From Adiantum capillus-veneris (lineage: Eukaryota; Streptophyta; Polypodiopsida; Polypodiales; Pteridaceae), in the NCBI GenBank assembly GCA_014529385.2, contig CM043958.1:87956525-88020524 (forward strand): a stretch of 64,000 bases of DNA, given 5' to 3'. The notes beneath the pieces are model-generated. The model had not been told where the DNA came from. It did no database searches and worked only from the letters and a program-made list of their open reading frames with translations. Made by a program: the position numbers and the translations under genes. Of the stretch, positions 21,825-34,679 are shown one piece after another. The first letter of the stretch is position 1. Each line of letters begins with the position of its first letter.

Positions 21825-22835
21825 CTAAGTTCTTTCTGTATGTTTATCTTCTATACTCACTCCCTCATTTTTGTTAGTAGATTCAACATTATGAGTCCTA
21901 GGACTAGGTGGACAATTTTCGATATTGGACGGTCTTGATTCATTGATTCCTTCTGGAATGGGCAGTCTTCTTTCATTGATTCCTTCTTGAATGGGCAGTC
22001 TTGCTTCATTGATTTCTTCTTGAAGATTACTTGATCCAGCAGTTTGCTTATCAGCACCTCCCATGGCTTCATTCTCTTCAACAGGTGTACTCTCCATGGA
22101 AAGCTTCCTCTCAATAAGAGGGCTTGGTTCACTGAAAGGAGTTATGGACGTAGCACAGTCTTTAACTTCGTCATTCGCTGCCTTCTTGGTCGATCCCTTC
22201 CGTTTGAAGGAAGAACCAAGATTATGAGCAGTCTTGCCAGCATGCTTTAACAGACCTTTTGCCATGCTTTTCACGTGAGCGCGTTTGGACGGAGTCTCAG
22301 GGGCGGCATCTGCTTCTTGAGAAATGTCGGCATCGAGGGTGTGGTTGCCATCTAAGTCCTTCACACTGTCAGGTTTGCTTGTTGTTGTGTCTTCTACTTT
22401 CAATCTCACTGTGGTCCCTTTCATTCCCACAGCCAGAAACTCATCAGCATCTTCAACAGATCCATTCTTATCGCTCGGAATGCTCAACGAAGAGGGTTGA
22501 TGTCGCCGTCGGTCCCAGAATCCTCGTCTTTTCGTCTTAATCTTTTCCACTTCCTCTTCATCAGATGCCTCACTGCTGCTAGAAACCAGTGTCTTCTTTT
22601 GCGTAGACTCCAGATTGTCCTTTTGATTTTTTCGACTATCATGTCTCGTCGTCCCTTGCCGTTGCTGCCAGCTTTTTGTCCTTGCAGGCTGCCCTGGACT
22701 GAGAATGGACCAGTACCCATCTTTTTCTCCCTTACCAAGGTTGATTACCTCGAACCTCTCGGCCATTGAAGATTTATCATCCGCAGCATCCATATTGGTT
22801 TCTGCTTCATTAGAAGACAGAGAGCTTTTTGGATC
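21825..22835 (-). CDS. NTMC2T6: NTMC2T6-like gene: last exon, basic C-terminal tail
   Basis: The final exon begins after acceptor TTTGGATGCAG at 22836 (DPKSSLSSNEAETN) and codes 336 residues to the stop at 21825. It contains a short conserved-looking stretch (EVINLGKGEKDGYWSIL), Ser-rich and Lys/Arg-rich parts (KIKTKRRGFWDRRRHQ) and an amphipathic basic segment (HVKSMAKGLLKHAGKTAHNL). Near the end is a three-fold repeat of about ten residues (EINEARLPIQ, EGINERRLPIP, EGINESRPSN). Phase joins cleanly to the preceding C2 exon. Tails of this type after C2 domains often bind acidic membranes; that role is inferred here. Confidence 0.85.
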   Translation of the reverse strand, partial: DPKSSLSSNEAETNMDAADDKSSMAERFEVINLGKGEKDGYWSILSPGQPARTKSWQQRQGTTRHDSRKNQKDNLESTQKKTLVSSSSEASDEEEVEKIKTKRRGFWDRRRHQPSSLSIPSDKNGSVEDADEFLAVGMKGTTVRLKVEDTTTSKPDSVKDLDGNHTLDADISQEADAAPETPSKRAHVKSMAKGLLKHAGKTAHNLGSSFKRKGSTKKAANDEVKDCATSITPFSEPSPLIERKLSMESTPVEENEAMGGADKQTAGSSNLQEEINEARLPIQEGINERRLPIPEGINESRPSNIENCPPSPRTHNVESTNKNEGVSIEDKHTERT

Positions 22836-22931
22836 CTGCATCCAAAGTTCCAGTCAGGCAGATTTAGAACCACAAAAGAGTATGGAAATTATTACAAACA
22901 AGCCTTGAAAACTGTTACAAACAAGCCTTAC

Positions 22932-25335
22932 ATTTTCTATGAGATCCAATGTTATATGTATGCGCCCCATTTTCACGTCCTTTAAAGGAATCCAGAGATC
23001 ATGGTGCTGACCATCTCTTAATTTGGCAATGTCAATCTCACAGAATCTGGAAAATACATAATCAACCATGTCTTTCTTTACAAGAAATATTTTAACAACT
23101 TATTCCCAGAAACCATTTCTTACCCAAGATCATCATCACGAAACTGATCCTTGTCTCGAACACGTAGGACCAACAAAGTTGGCATCTCCCAGCTGGCGAT
23201 TGGAACCTCAAACTCTTCAAACCATCTCGGCTTAAGAGTCTTCTTTTGTACTTTGGTCTTGAAACGGTGACTGTTAAAAGTCCCTCTAACATAGGGGTCT
23301 GCCAAACCTGAGGTTGCATAGAAACCTTGCTTAATCTCGGGGGGGGGGGGATTACTCAGTGGGTTCAACTTACTAAACATGAAAGTATGTCATGGGACAC
23401 TGTCCAGTCCAATCAACTGATAATATATGACATTGAAACACTGCACCTTTGACGTTGTCACGACATACTTTTATAGCATTATTTTTCTTGGGAGGAACAC
23501 AAAGTAGCTTTGACTTTTCTTTTCTTCAATCAATGCTCGAGGAGTTTATTCATAAATCCTCTATATCACGTGCGTTCTAAGCCCTAATTTTAAAAACCCA
23601 TATATGTAGATTTTTACGAATATAACACACCCTTTTCTAGATCAATGTATGTATGTCCCCTTTGTTTGGTACCCTTCTGTATGTTGAAAACATGATACAC
23701 TGGGACTAAATAATCCCTTCTGTTGAGCTCATGTGTAATGTTTACATATTTGCACGTGATTTCCTGAGAATTGATTGTACTAGAGAAAGTCTTGAATCTG
23801 TATTGACTTGATCAAGAAGCATACCATTTATATCAGCCGGCCTCAGATCTGATGCCTCCAAAATATTAAGCTTTAAAGTTGCAATGGAGGCTCTCTCTTC
23901 TATGTGAAGACACTTACCTGAAACATACCACAAGACTTTGCTGAGAAGGGCAGCCAGCAAATGAAAGGCAATCAGATGCCTTGAATGCTCAATTGTGCAA
24001 GATAACAGCCCGAATGCACAAAACCATTTACGGAACATACTCAGATAAGCATGCAATTTAGCACTCTAAATGGGATAGTGAAAAGCACTGACAGAACCAC
24101 CTGACTAATAAAGATCCTACCTGCCAACATGAGTTGGCTGGACTATATTTAATAAATTTTCTACATTCGATCAAGATTTTGCTACTACCAGATTTTTGTT
24201 TAGTAAGAACCACTGAAGATTCCTTTTTCAATGAATTGATATTGTTATGATCGGAGAAGAGCCATATGTAACCAACCAGATCTCCCCTACGGCCATGAAA
24301 ACCATTGCAAAAGGTCCTTCGGCTGCAGCACCGCTACCCATCTACCGACTGCTAACCCAGCTACCCTCTCCACTTTCATGCTTTCCTGCTGTCCCACCAG
24401 CAACCCTCGTGCACACTGTTACTTTGTGGCCACATACCTGTTGCCCGCGGCCAGTTGCCACCCTTTCACACTAATCCTGCATTCCTGAACCAAACCCACC
24501 CATTTGATACAGCAGGCTGCTTTGTCTGACACAATAGGTAAAAGAACTTGCATGCTGCACAGGAATGGGTAAGGCTACTTGAGTCTTGGAGCTGGAAATA
24601 GCAGCTTCATGTCAACTATAAAAATTTGCAGTAATAAATCCTCATAAGTGCAGACAAAGTGTGGGCTCTCAGATTGTACTCTCTGGAGCCCAGATACATT
24701 ACACAACATCCAATGATTGGTATCTAGCCTTGAATCTTGGTGTTTGGTCTGCAAGGTAGTGGTTGCAGATTTTGAAGGAGAATTTTGCAGAATAACTCGA
24801 CATGTACATGACTGGCGGGGTTCTTGCATGGAATCTGTTAATGGTTACTAGGCCTATGTTCTTTCTTGACAGCTGGAGACAAGCTTGAATCTCTTGAGTG
24901 GAGAGTGGTCAGGCTGTCAAAGTCAGGTTTCCAAGATCATTGCCAGTGTTTACAATGAATCATCCTTGTAACACATAATAAACTGAGCATCTTCATCATC
25001 TCTGGCTTGTGATAACAAGATATACAAATACACTAGCATAATTTTTTGTCCTCTACTATGTAGTTTTGCCTTGTTTTACAGCTGTGATGGATCTTGTTTA
25101 GCTAAAGACAATTGTTAATAGTAAGTACCCTGAGTTAGTCAGTCTAAGCAAGACAAATAATTAGTACTAGCTGAGTAGGTACTCTCGACTAGTTAGTAGT
25201 AAATGCTGCTTACAAACTTTGCTAGTTGCTTACACAATAAGGTAGAAGAATTATACCTAGCATCAACGAATCAGGGGTCTCTGAAGTAGCGAAGCAGCTT
25301 GCAAACTTTTTGAGATCTAAAACAAGCATATTTGG
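22932..25335 (-). CDS. NTMC2T6: NTMC2T6-like gene: SMP-C2 linker and C2 domain exons
   Basis: Four exons with consensus splice sites and matching phases. 25335-25257 (PNMLVLDLKKFAS) ends the SMP region. 23917-23825 (ATLKLNILEASDLRPADING) opens the C2 domain. 23307-23124 codes GLADPYVRGTFNSHRFKTKV through VRDKDQFRDDDLG. 23046-22932 codes FCEIDIAKLRDGQHHDLWIP and the last strand MGRIHITLDLIEN. The Asp residues of the Ca2+-binding loops (D in PADINGLADPY, DKD and DDD in the third loop) are retained, so Ca2+-dependent phospholipid binding is plausible. Order and wording match Arabidopsis NTMC2T6 proteins as I remember them. Introns here are 0.1-1.3 kb. A poly(G) run of 12 lies in the intron at about 23340. 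Confidence 0.88.
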
Positions 25336-25867
25336 CTGCACCAATTTTAAATCCAAGTTACAAACAAGAAACTGTCAGAACAAAACCCTTTAGTCTTGGG
25401 CTGGGCTAAGCACTCTTTCAAAAGACCCACCAAAACAAACATTTTAAGACGAGACAAAATTGGAAACGTGAATTATGTCTAATGAAAAAACCATCAGAAA
25501 GCTTAGTCGTGTATAACCAAGGATAATGAACCGTATGGCTATCCATCATATTTTCAATTTTTCCTATCTGCAATTGATATTTTAGCTTTTGCACATGAAA
25601 TTTTAATCTTGTTGACTTTAAAAATAGTCTTAAAACAGTATCGCACTAAAAATCTGGAGTCTACTCATTCAATATCAACAAGAGAAAGAGGGAATGAATG
25701 ATATTTTTTGTTCGCACAAGATTCTCCAAGGAATGAGAGTCACCTTGTGGACTTCACTCTAAGTCTGTATGTAAACCTCCACTTTGTATCAGACGATATG
25801 ATTACCCATGAGCATGATGTATCCAGCATGAGCCACTGTAGGAAGAATCTATGTCGTTCTTTCTATT

Positions 25868-26535
25868 GTGGGTTCTCCTGGAGATTGAGCCTGGTAGATT
25901 CAAAGGGATACCAGCAGACAACAGGATATGCCGCTTATGCCAGCTAGAGCCAGAGACAGAGCTACATTACATATGTCATTGCACAGTATACTATGAGATT
26001 TGGGGCCGTTTCCACTGCTTATTCAGAGAGGGTTTCAGTCCTTTCTCTAGGGTCATGAGTTATGAGGATCTGAGATGTCTTGGGCTATATCTACTTGAGT
26101 TACACAGATATAGAGACACTTTACTAGGGAGAGCTAGAGAGAGACAGTCCCAGAGACGAATTATAGATTTCTTTTCACTAGATATGGGACAACCAGAGGA
26201 GCAGCCATCACTGCAGAGCTCGGCCCACACTCATTCGACCACTACCGGCACTCTCATCGACCGAGCACTGGAGCTACGGACATCTAGACGGCCACGATTG
26301 AGGAGAGGGGCTACACAGCATCGACGGAGACTACAGAAAAGGATTCGAGCCATACTCTCTCGACATCCACCACAGATGAGGATGGATTCTAGTAGTAGTA
26401 GTATTTTTCTTCTAGTCTTTTTGTACCCAGACATGGTATCAGATTTACAATTTTGTAACAGTTTGGTCTCATAGGTCATTTTGGCCTTTTGAAGACGTTA
26501 GTATAACATTTCATTTCATTTCTCTCTCTCTCTCT
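25868..26535 (+). mobile_element. 5'-truncated LINE, (TC)n-tailed family, copy A
   Basis: Only the end of ORF2 and the 3' UTR survive. The open frame to 26474 carries a CCHC-type motif (CRLCQLEPETELHYICHC) and then a basic, Gln/Arg-rich tail (RQSQRRIIDFFSL, RLRRGATQHRRRLQ). The 3' UTR ends TTTGGCCTTTTGAAG...ATAACATTTCATTTCATT and then (TC)n at 26521-26535, where copy B begins at once. The motif order is the same as in copies B and C. Despite its intact frame it is not a host gene. Confidence 0.82.
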
Positions 26536-28918
26536 ACCACTACCAGATCCACCACAACCATGTCCGGCTGCAAGCACCTTCTTTACCACTGAGATGGTAA
26601 AGGAGGCCATTGGCAGGATGAAGACCAGACAGGCACAGGATCATGAGGGTTTGGTAGCAGAGCACATTATACATGCTGGGGATTTGTTGGCAGAGATGCT
26701 TGCACGGTTATTCAACCGTGTCATGTGTGAGGGCTTTCCTGAGTCTTGGAGATTATCTACTATTGTACCTATCTTCAAGACAGGAGACCCCACAGTGCCG
26801 GGGAATTACCGTACTATCATGGTAGGACACACATTGGCACGGTTGTATGCATCCATCCTTGAACATAGGCTGAGCAGTTGGGCAGAGATTATGGGCATAC
26901 GGGCACCTGGGCAGGTTGGTTTCAGGAGGGGTTTCTCCACACTAGATCATGTCTTTACAGTCAAAGCTATCATTGAGGAGGGTCGAGCACATGGTAGACG
27001 GATTTATTGCAGCTTTGTAGACTTCCGCAAAGCTTTTGACACAATACCGAGGGCCAGATTGATGCGCCGACTTATGGAATTGGGGGTACCCACAGAGCTG
27101 ATATGGGGGATTATGGCATTGTACAGTTCAGTGATGGGTCATGTACGCACATCAAAGGGGATATCTGACATAGTTCACTCCACTATCGGAGAGAAACAGG
27201 GATGCCCATTGTCCTCTACTTTATTTGGTACGTATGTTGATGAGGTCTCTGATTATATTAACAGAGGAGGAGATAGAGGTGCTCAGCTTGCGGGGACATG
27301 GACTATTATTGTATGCTGACGATATCGTGTTGATTTCAAACTCACCAGAGGGTATGCAGACACATTTGGACGCATTGCATAGTTTTGCAGCAGATAGTGG
27401 ATTGTCTGTCAACCTTGAACCTTGGTAAAACCAAGGTCATGGTATTTAATACCACGCCACAGTGGGTTAGGAGATCAGCACCTACATTCACATATGGGCA
27501 GGACAGTATGGAGTACACTGATGCATACACATATCTTGGGGTGGTCTTTAGTGGACCGAGGTTCACACTGAAAGGGGCAGCAGACACTAGATTGACTCGT
27601 GCCTATGCAGCCCTAGGCGGTTTGGAGAGGATTTGTTCGCAGGTTCAGTTCCAAGAACTTCGAACAAAGCTCTGGCTTTTCGACACTTTGGTCGCTCCAG
27701 TTATGCACTACGGGGTTCATGTTTGGGGACCGTCTGCTGACAGTGTTGGATGGAGTAATATGGAGAGACCCTTGATACTTATGATTTCTAGGCTGATTAG
27801 AGCCAAGGCCTCAGTTCCACATGACATCATACGAGCGGAGCTGGTTGCCCCACCTATGGAGGTTGAGACACTCACCAGATCAGTATCATTTGTACACAGC
27901 TTATGGGACCCCACTAGGGACAGGTATGCTAGACTTGCTCTTGAGTCATCCAGACAGTTGGCATTGCAGGGAGATACATCATGTTGGTATGCACAGATGA
28001 GCTCATGGTTTCAGAGGCATGGTTTCAGCATGGACAGGCTGCCCCCTTTCCAATATTCTCTTGATGCACCATCTTTGGCTCTTACACGGATGGAGAGTGC
28101 TAGACTCATTCGGCAGGATCTTATCCAGCTTGATAGCAAGAGGACATGGATAGAGCCATCATGGGAGTTGGGTACGAAGAGGGCTTTCTATAGAGAGCAT
28201 CTTCTCCAACTCACGACAGATGGATTTATCACACGGCCCAACTACATGGACACACATCTATCTCATGGGTTACGATGTGCCATAGGCCAGATTCGCACAT
28301 ATTCACACCAGCTTGGGATTGAGACACGTAGATTCAGAGGCATACCAGCAGACAGTAGGATTTGTCAGTTATGCCATACAGAGCCAGAGACAGAGTTTCA
28401 CTACATATGTCACTGCACAGTCTACTATGAGATACGGGGACGCTTTCATTGTTTATTCAGAGATGGTTTTGACTCGTTAGATAGAGTCATGAGACATCAG
28501 GATCAAAGGTGTCTCGGATTATTTCTACTTGAGATATAGAGACATAGAGACGCTTTATTGAGAGGGCGAAGACAGAGACAGTCCCAAAGACGCATCTCAG
28601 ATTTCTTCAGTCTGAGTACCAAAGAGGCAGAGGGGACACCACCATCACAGAGCTCGGTTCCCACCCATACACACACCAGCAGTACTCTCATTGACCGAGC
28701 TATAGAGTTGGGGAGATCGAGACCACTGCGACTGAGGAGGGGAGCCACGCAGCACCGGCGGAGATTGCGACAGAGGATCCACAAGATTCTAGCACGACAC
28801 CCTGAGTGTTGACCAAGATAGGCTCCATGCCATTGCTTTATTATATCATGGTGACACTTATCCCCACTTTGTACCTTTGTGGCATGATACCATTGCTCAG
28901 ATGTTAATATATCATTTC

Positions 28919-28921
<3 letters not shown>
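26536..28921 (+). mobile_element. LINE, (TC)n-tailed family, copy B (RT region to 3' end)
   Basis: Begins inside ORF2 directly after (TC)n. Frame 26594-27319 is RT: GDPTVPGNYRTIMVGHTLAR, APGQVGFRRGFSTLDHVF, CSFVDFRKAFDTIPRARLM and EKQGCPLSSTLFGTYVDE. The catalytic box LLLYADDIVLIS follows in another frame (27225-27428) because of a small deletion near 27305. A 7-bp duplication (AACCTTG) near 27415 makes a second shift. Frame 27385-28539 runs to the CCHC motif CQLCHTEPETEFHYICHC, and after one stop the basic tail ends at 28812. The 3' UTR closes with TTAATATATCATTTCATT and (TC)n. The endonuclease is missing (5' truncation). Confidence 0.9.

Positions 28922-29011
<90 letters not shown>
28922..29011. 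repeat. (TC)n tract, 3' tail of LINE copy B
   Basis: About 90 bases of CT dinucleotides immediately after the LINE 3' UTR. No poly(A). Confidence 0.95.
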
Positions 29012-29013
<2 letters not shown>

Positions 29014-29318
29014 GGAAAAGTCAGGGCTGTATATTACTGAGCACAATATAATCCCCAGCGGATGCCAAAATAGCCTATCACGTGGGGTGTACAAGCTGAA
29101 TGTAAGGGTGAGAGCCACTATAGTGACAACTCGACTAAAACAATCTCATGGTGGTCTGTGTGATGAGTGGAGGAGAAACCACTGAGGGGGGGCATAATGC
29201 CATGTAATCTGGCCACCTGTAAGTGTGAAGAAGAGTGGGGATCGGGCCCAACGCCGAAGGAAGGCGAAGCGACGAGCCTCGGCTGCTCGAGATGTACCTG
29301 AGGAAGAATCCCATTGCC

Positions 29319-29323
<5 letters not shown>

Positions 29324-29398
<75 letters not shown>
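29324..29398. repeat. (TC)n tract at the 5' edge of LINE copy C
   Basis: About 75 bases of CT dinucleotides directly before the first LINE-like residues. Confidence 0.95.
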
Positions 29399-31873
<2,475 letters not shown>

Positions 31874-32124
31874 CATTCTATCTTGTTTTGGTCCATTGCA
31901 CAATCTCTCATGAAGTAAAAGGGGGCTCTCTCTCCCCTTCAATAAAAGAAACCTTGGGCACGAACTGAGCACTCATCTTGAGCATCCACAGTTCCATTTT
32001 TCCATTATTGGAAACCTTACCACCACATGCATCACAAGTTCACGTTCCACCACACATGCCTCCCTCATGCACATTTGAGGTGGGACAGCAACGGCACCGT
32101 GAATATCTATCCCCTTGCCTTTCC

Positions 32125-32349
32125 TCATAAGCATACGACATTCTCAACAAAAGTCGTGGCTCTAAGAATGGCAACACCAATAAGTTTTCTCCTCCAAACC
32201 TGGCCTGAAAATTGGGGCTTATTTAGCAGATAATAAAGAGCATGATGTTCAGTAATATTTGTGAAGTGCATACCTAATAAATAATGGCAAAATTTTCGCA
32301 ATGCATAAACAATAGCTAATCCAATATTGTCTCGTGAAGAGTTCTGCAA
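32125..32349 (-). pseudogene. Ty3/gypsy RNase H fragment
   Basis: A 74-codon minus-strand frame with GLAIVYALRKFCHYLLG and ITEHHALYYLLNKPQFSG, the end of the gypsy RNase H domain (the E...A...F.HYL and TDH.AL..L patterns, with TEH here). The rest of the element is not present. It abuts the C-rich start of the L1-like LINE at 32350. Confidence 0.75.
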
Positions 32350-32867
32350 CCTCGCTGCTGCTACGCATCCCCCCCGCCTGCTCTCGGTATTGCCCAGCTC
32401 CCTCGCCCTCCCTCCTTGCTTGCGCGTGGCGCCGCGCGCTGCCCCTTCCTCGCCCCACCTCAGCTTGCTGCCGTGTAGCCTCGCGTTGCATTGCCCCCCA
32501 CGTGCTGCTCGTCTTCCACCCCCCTCGCGCTCTCCTGTCCATACCCCCCTGCCCCCACCTCCCTATCCCTTCGTGCTGCCCGCCCTTGCTCTCTCTCGCC
32601 AGCACTCCCACCTGCACGCTGCTTTTGCTACATCCCGCCATCTCCGAGCCCCTTTAAAAACCCCCAAAATTTCTCCTATCCCCCTCCCCCCCGCACACAC
32701 ACATTCCCACACACATGCACATTCTCATTTTGCCTCGCTCTGTCCGTCTCACTCGCCCCACACCCCCCTCCAAGGTTCTTGCAGGCTGAGGGTCTCTCTT
32801 CGTCTTCGAGTACCTGCCACGACCCCCCCCCCCCCCCCCAATCTTTCACCTGCAGCAGCAGACACAG
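32350..32867 (+). other. C-rich 5' leader of the L1-like LINE
   Basis: Strongly C-rich sequence with recurring CCCTCGC and GCTGCCCC phrases and a C-run at 32822-32839, directly before the ORF1 start. Long Pro/Ser/Leu frames across it are composition artefacts. Similar sequence occurs at 38888-39110. Confidence 0.5.
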
Positions 32868-33690
32868 ATGGAGGCTCAAGCTCCGCCACAGAAGGACTCT
32901 GATGAAGCCCCCTCACCCCGCTGAGCCCACCATTCGACTTGCTCTCACACCGACAGAGAAAGCGAGCCTAGCCGCAGAGGTGGAACGCCTTCAGGCGACT
33001 TCTGTCATCTACAAGATTCTCGGCACCAGACCAAGTAGAGGAGAGCTGTGTGATCTTCTCCAGGCCCGTCTTAGGTGGACAAGATCTTGGATGTTCAGTT
33101 CCTCGGAGGCGGCTACTATTAGATAGAGTTTGGGACTTCCGAGCTGGCATGCAAGGTCATCGCGATGAGCCCCTTGGCCATCCGAGCAATTTGAGCCCAC
33201 TTTCGACAGTGGAGGCATGGTTTTGATCCAGCTATAGATGTTCTGGTAAAAGAAGCAGACCTTCCCATCTCCGTCTGCTTACCTGGTTTGAGAAGGGAGT
33301 ACCTGCCACTCTTGTCCAAGATAGGCTCAGAGATTGGGACTATCCTGGAGACACCTCGCATGACAACCTTTGTAGCTGCCAAGGCAGTCGACATCCCTTC
33401 AGTATGTGTTCTGGTTCGGGATACCCACACTCTCCCGAAGGTCATCCTTCTACCTCGGGTGAGTGGGGGTTGGTTCCGTTAGAGCGTGGAGTATTCAAGC
33501 CTCCCGAATCAGTGCTTCATTTGCAGACAGATTGGCCATTTGGCAAAGGCCTGTCCTCGCAGGAGACCTCGACCCACAACGCATGCGCAGCCTCCCAAGG
33601 CTGAGCAAGCCTACCAGCCGGACACAAGACGCACAGGCTGGTATCTCGCTGAGACTAATGACCAGATAGCTGACGATTGGCAGTAGGTGC
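32868..33690 (+). pseudogene. L1-like LINE ORF1 (DUF4283-like with CCHC knuckle)
   Basis: ATG at 32868 (MEAQAPPQKDSDEAPSP), then ALTPTEKASLAAEVERLQAT and YKILGTRPSRGELCDLLQAR, the opening of a DUF4283-type nucleic-acid-binding domain. Around 33280-33480 follow RREYLPLLSKIGSEIGTILE and AKAVDIPSVCVLVRD. The zinc knuckle NQCFICRQIGHLAKACPRR (CX2CX4HX4C) lies at about 33503-33560. Several frame changes and TAG stops break it. The ORF1 protein would coat LINE RNA. Confidence 0.82.
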
Positions 33691-34679
33691 ATGGCCGCCG
33701 CCGACAGGGGAGGCCCCTCCCCATCGCTCCCCCCGGTGGCCGACCTGCTGCAACCCAGTAGCACTGCGTTCCGACTGGGAACCTTTTTGACCCCCTTCAG
33801 CAAGACCCACCAGAGGAGGCCCCGTCCACTTCAGTTCCTCCTCCACCCCCTCCTCCCTCAGACGCTACCGCTCCTCCCCCTCCCCCACCTCCACCTTTGC
33901 CTCCCGTCTCTCCTCTCTCCTCGTTGGGGCCCACAGCCTCATCTCCTGTGACGCAGGGGACTGGACATGCGTCTGCTACGAGGCGATCTCTTGGTAGTGC
34001 TTTCGCTACAAGCCGTGTGGCTCGAGAGGGACAACCCCACTTGAGGCCGCCTTGTTTGGTGCAACCTTCTCCTTTTGCAGCAGTCTCTAGCGGTTTGACT
34101 AGATTTGACATTCGCAGACGCTAGGACTTCTTCGACTATAGTTTCACTCGGTTTCTAGGTGACTCTTCTCTTGACGTGGAGGAGGCTTGCTTTCGAGTCC
34201 ATGTCCTCTTTCTTGCAGCTAGAGGCATTGAGGCTTTGGACACAGCGGTGGGTTTTCCCTTCCCGTTGTGCGGTAGGGATCTCACAGAGTGGACCCAGCA
34301 CACAGTCCTTGACTGGCTCTAGACTCAAGCTACTGAGTTCTCACACCACACAAGGAACTTAGGGGTGACGGATCTGGTGCAGACACTTTGACCTCTTGCC
34401 AAGTTCAGCGTGATGCCTCCGGATGCAGTGGGTTGCAGGCACATTGTGGTGCATTTGTTTGCTGACACTCAAAGCCCTCCTTGTTATGTTTTTGTACATG
34501 AGGATTCTTGGACAAAGGATGCAGCCCTTCGAGCTGCATGCTCAGCTTGGGCCTGGGCGGGACAGTCACTTCTTTCGTGCCTGTCTAGAGGTCGTTCGGA
34601 TGCGGATTACTCCCCATCCAAACCAGCCTCAAAGATAGCGAGGTTGGTTGCTGTGGCAGCAACTGTTTTCTCACATGGA
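33691..34679 (+). other. L1-like LINE ORF1-ORF2 interval, C-rich, unreadable
   Basis: 33700-33950 is Pro-coding C-rich sequence, probably the end of ORF1. 34130-34640 shows broken frames (DVEEACFRVHVLFLAARGIE and HGLHED-type phrases) without a domain that I can name. Confidence 0.45.

Noticed and set aside
22044-22908. Plus-strand frames over the NTMC2T6 tail exon
   Set aside because: Shadows of the minus-strand 336-residue exon, which joins in phase to a C2 domain.
25851-26474. 207-residue intact frame with a CCHC motif as a host zinc-finger gene
   Set aside because: It is the C-terminal end of LINE ORF2, repeated in copies B and C, and ends in the same 3' UTR.
32327-33126. Long proline/serine-rich frames in three phases
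   Set aside because: All three arise from C-rich composition of the LINE leader. The ORF1 start at 32868 with DUF4283-like residues is the real coding signal.
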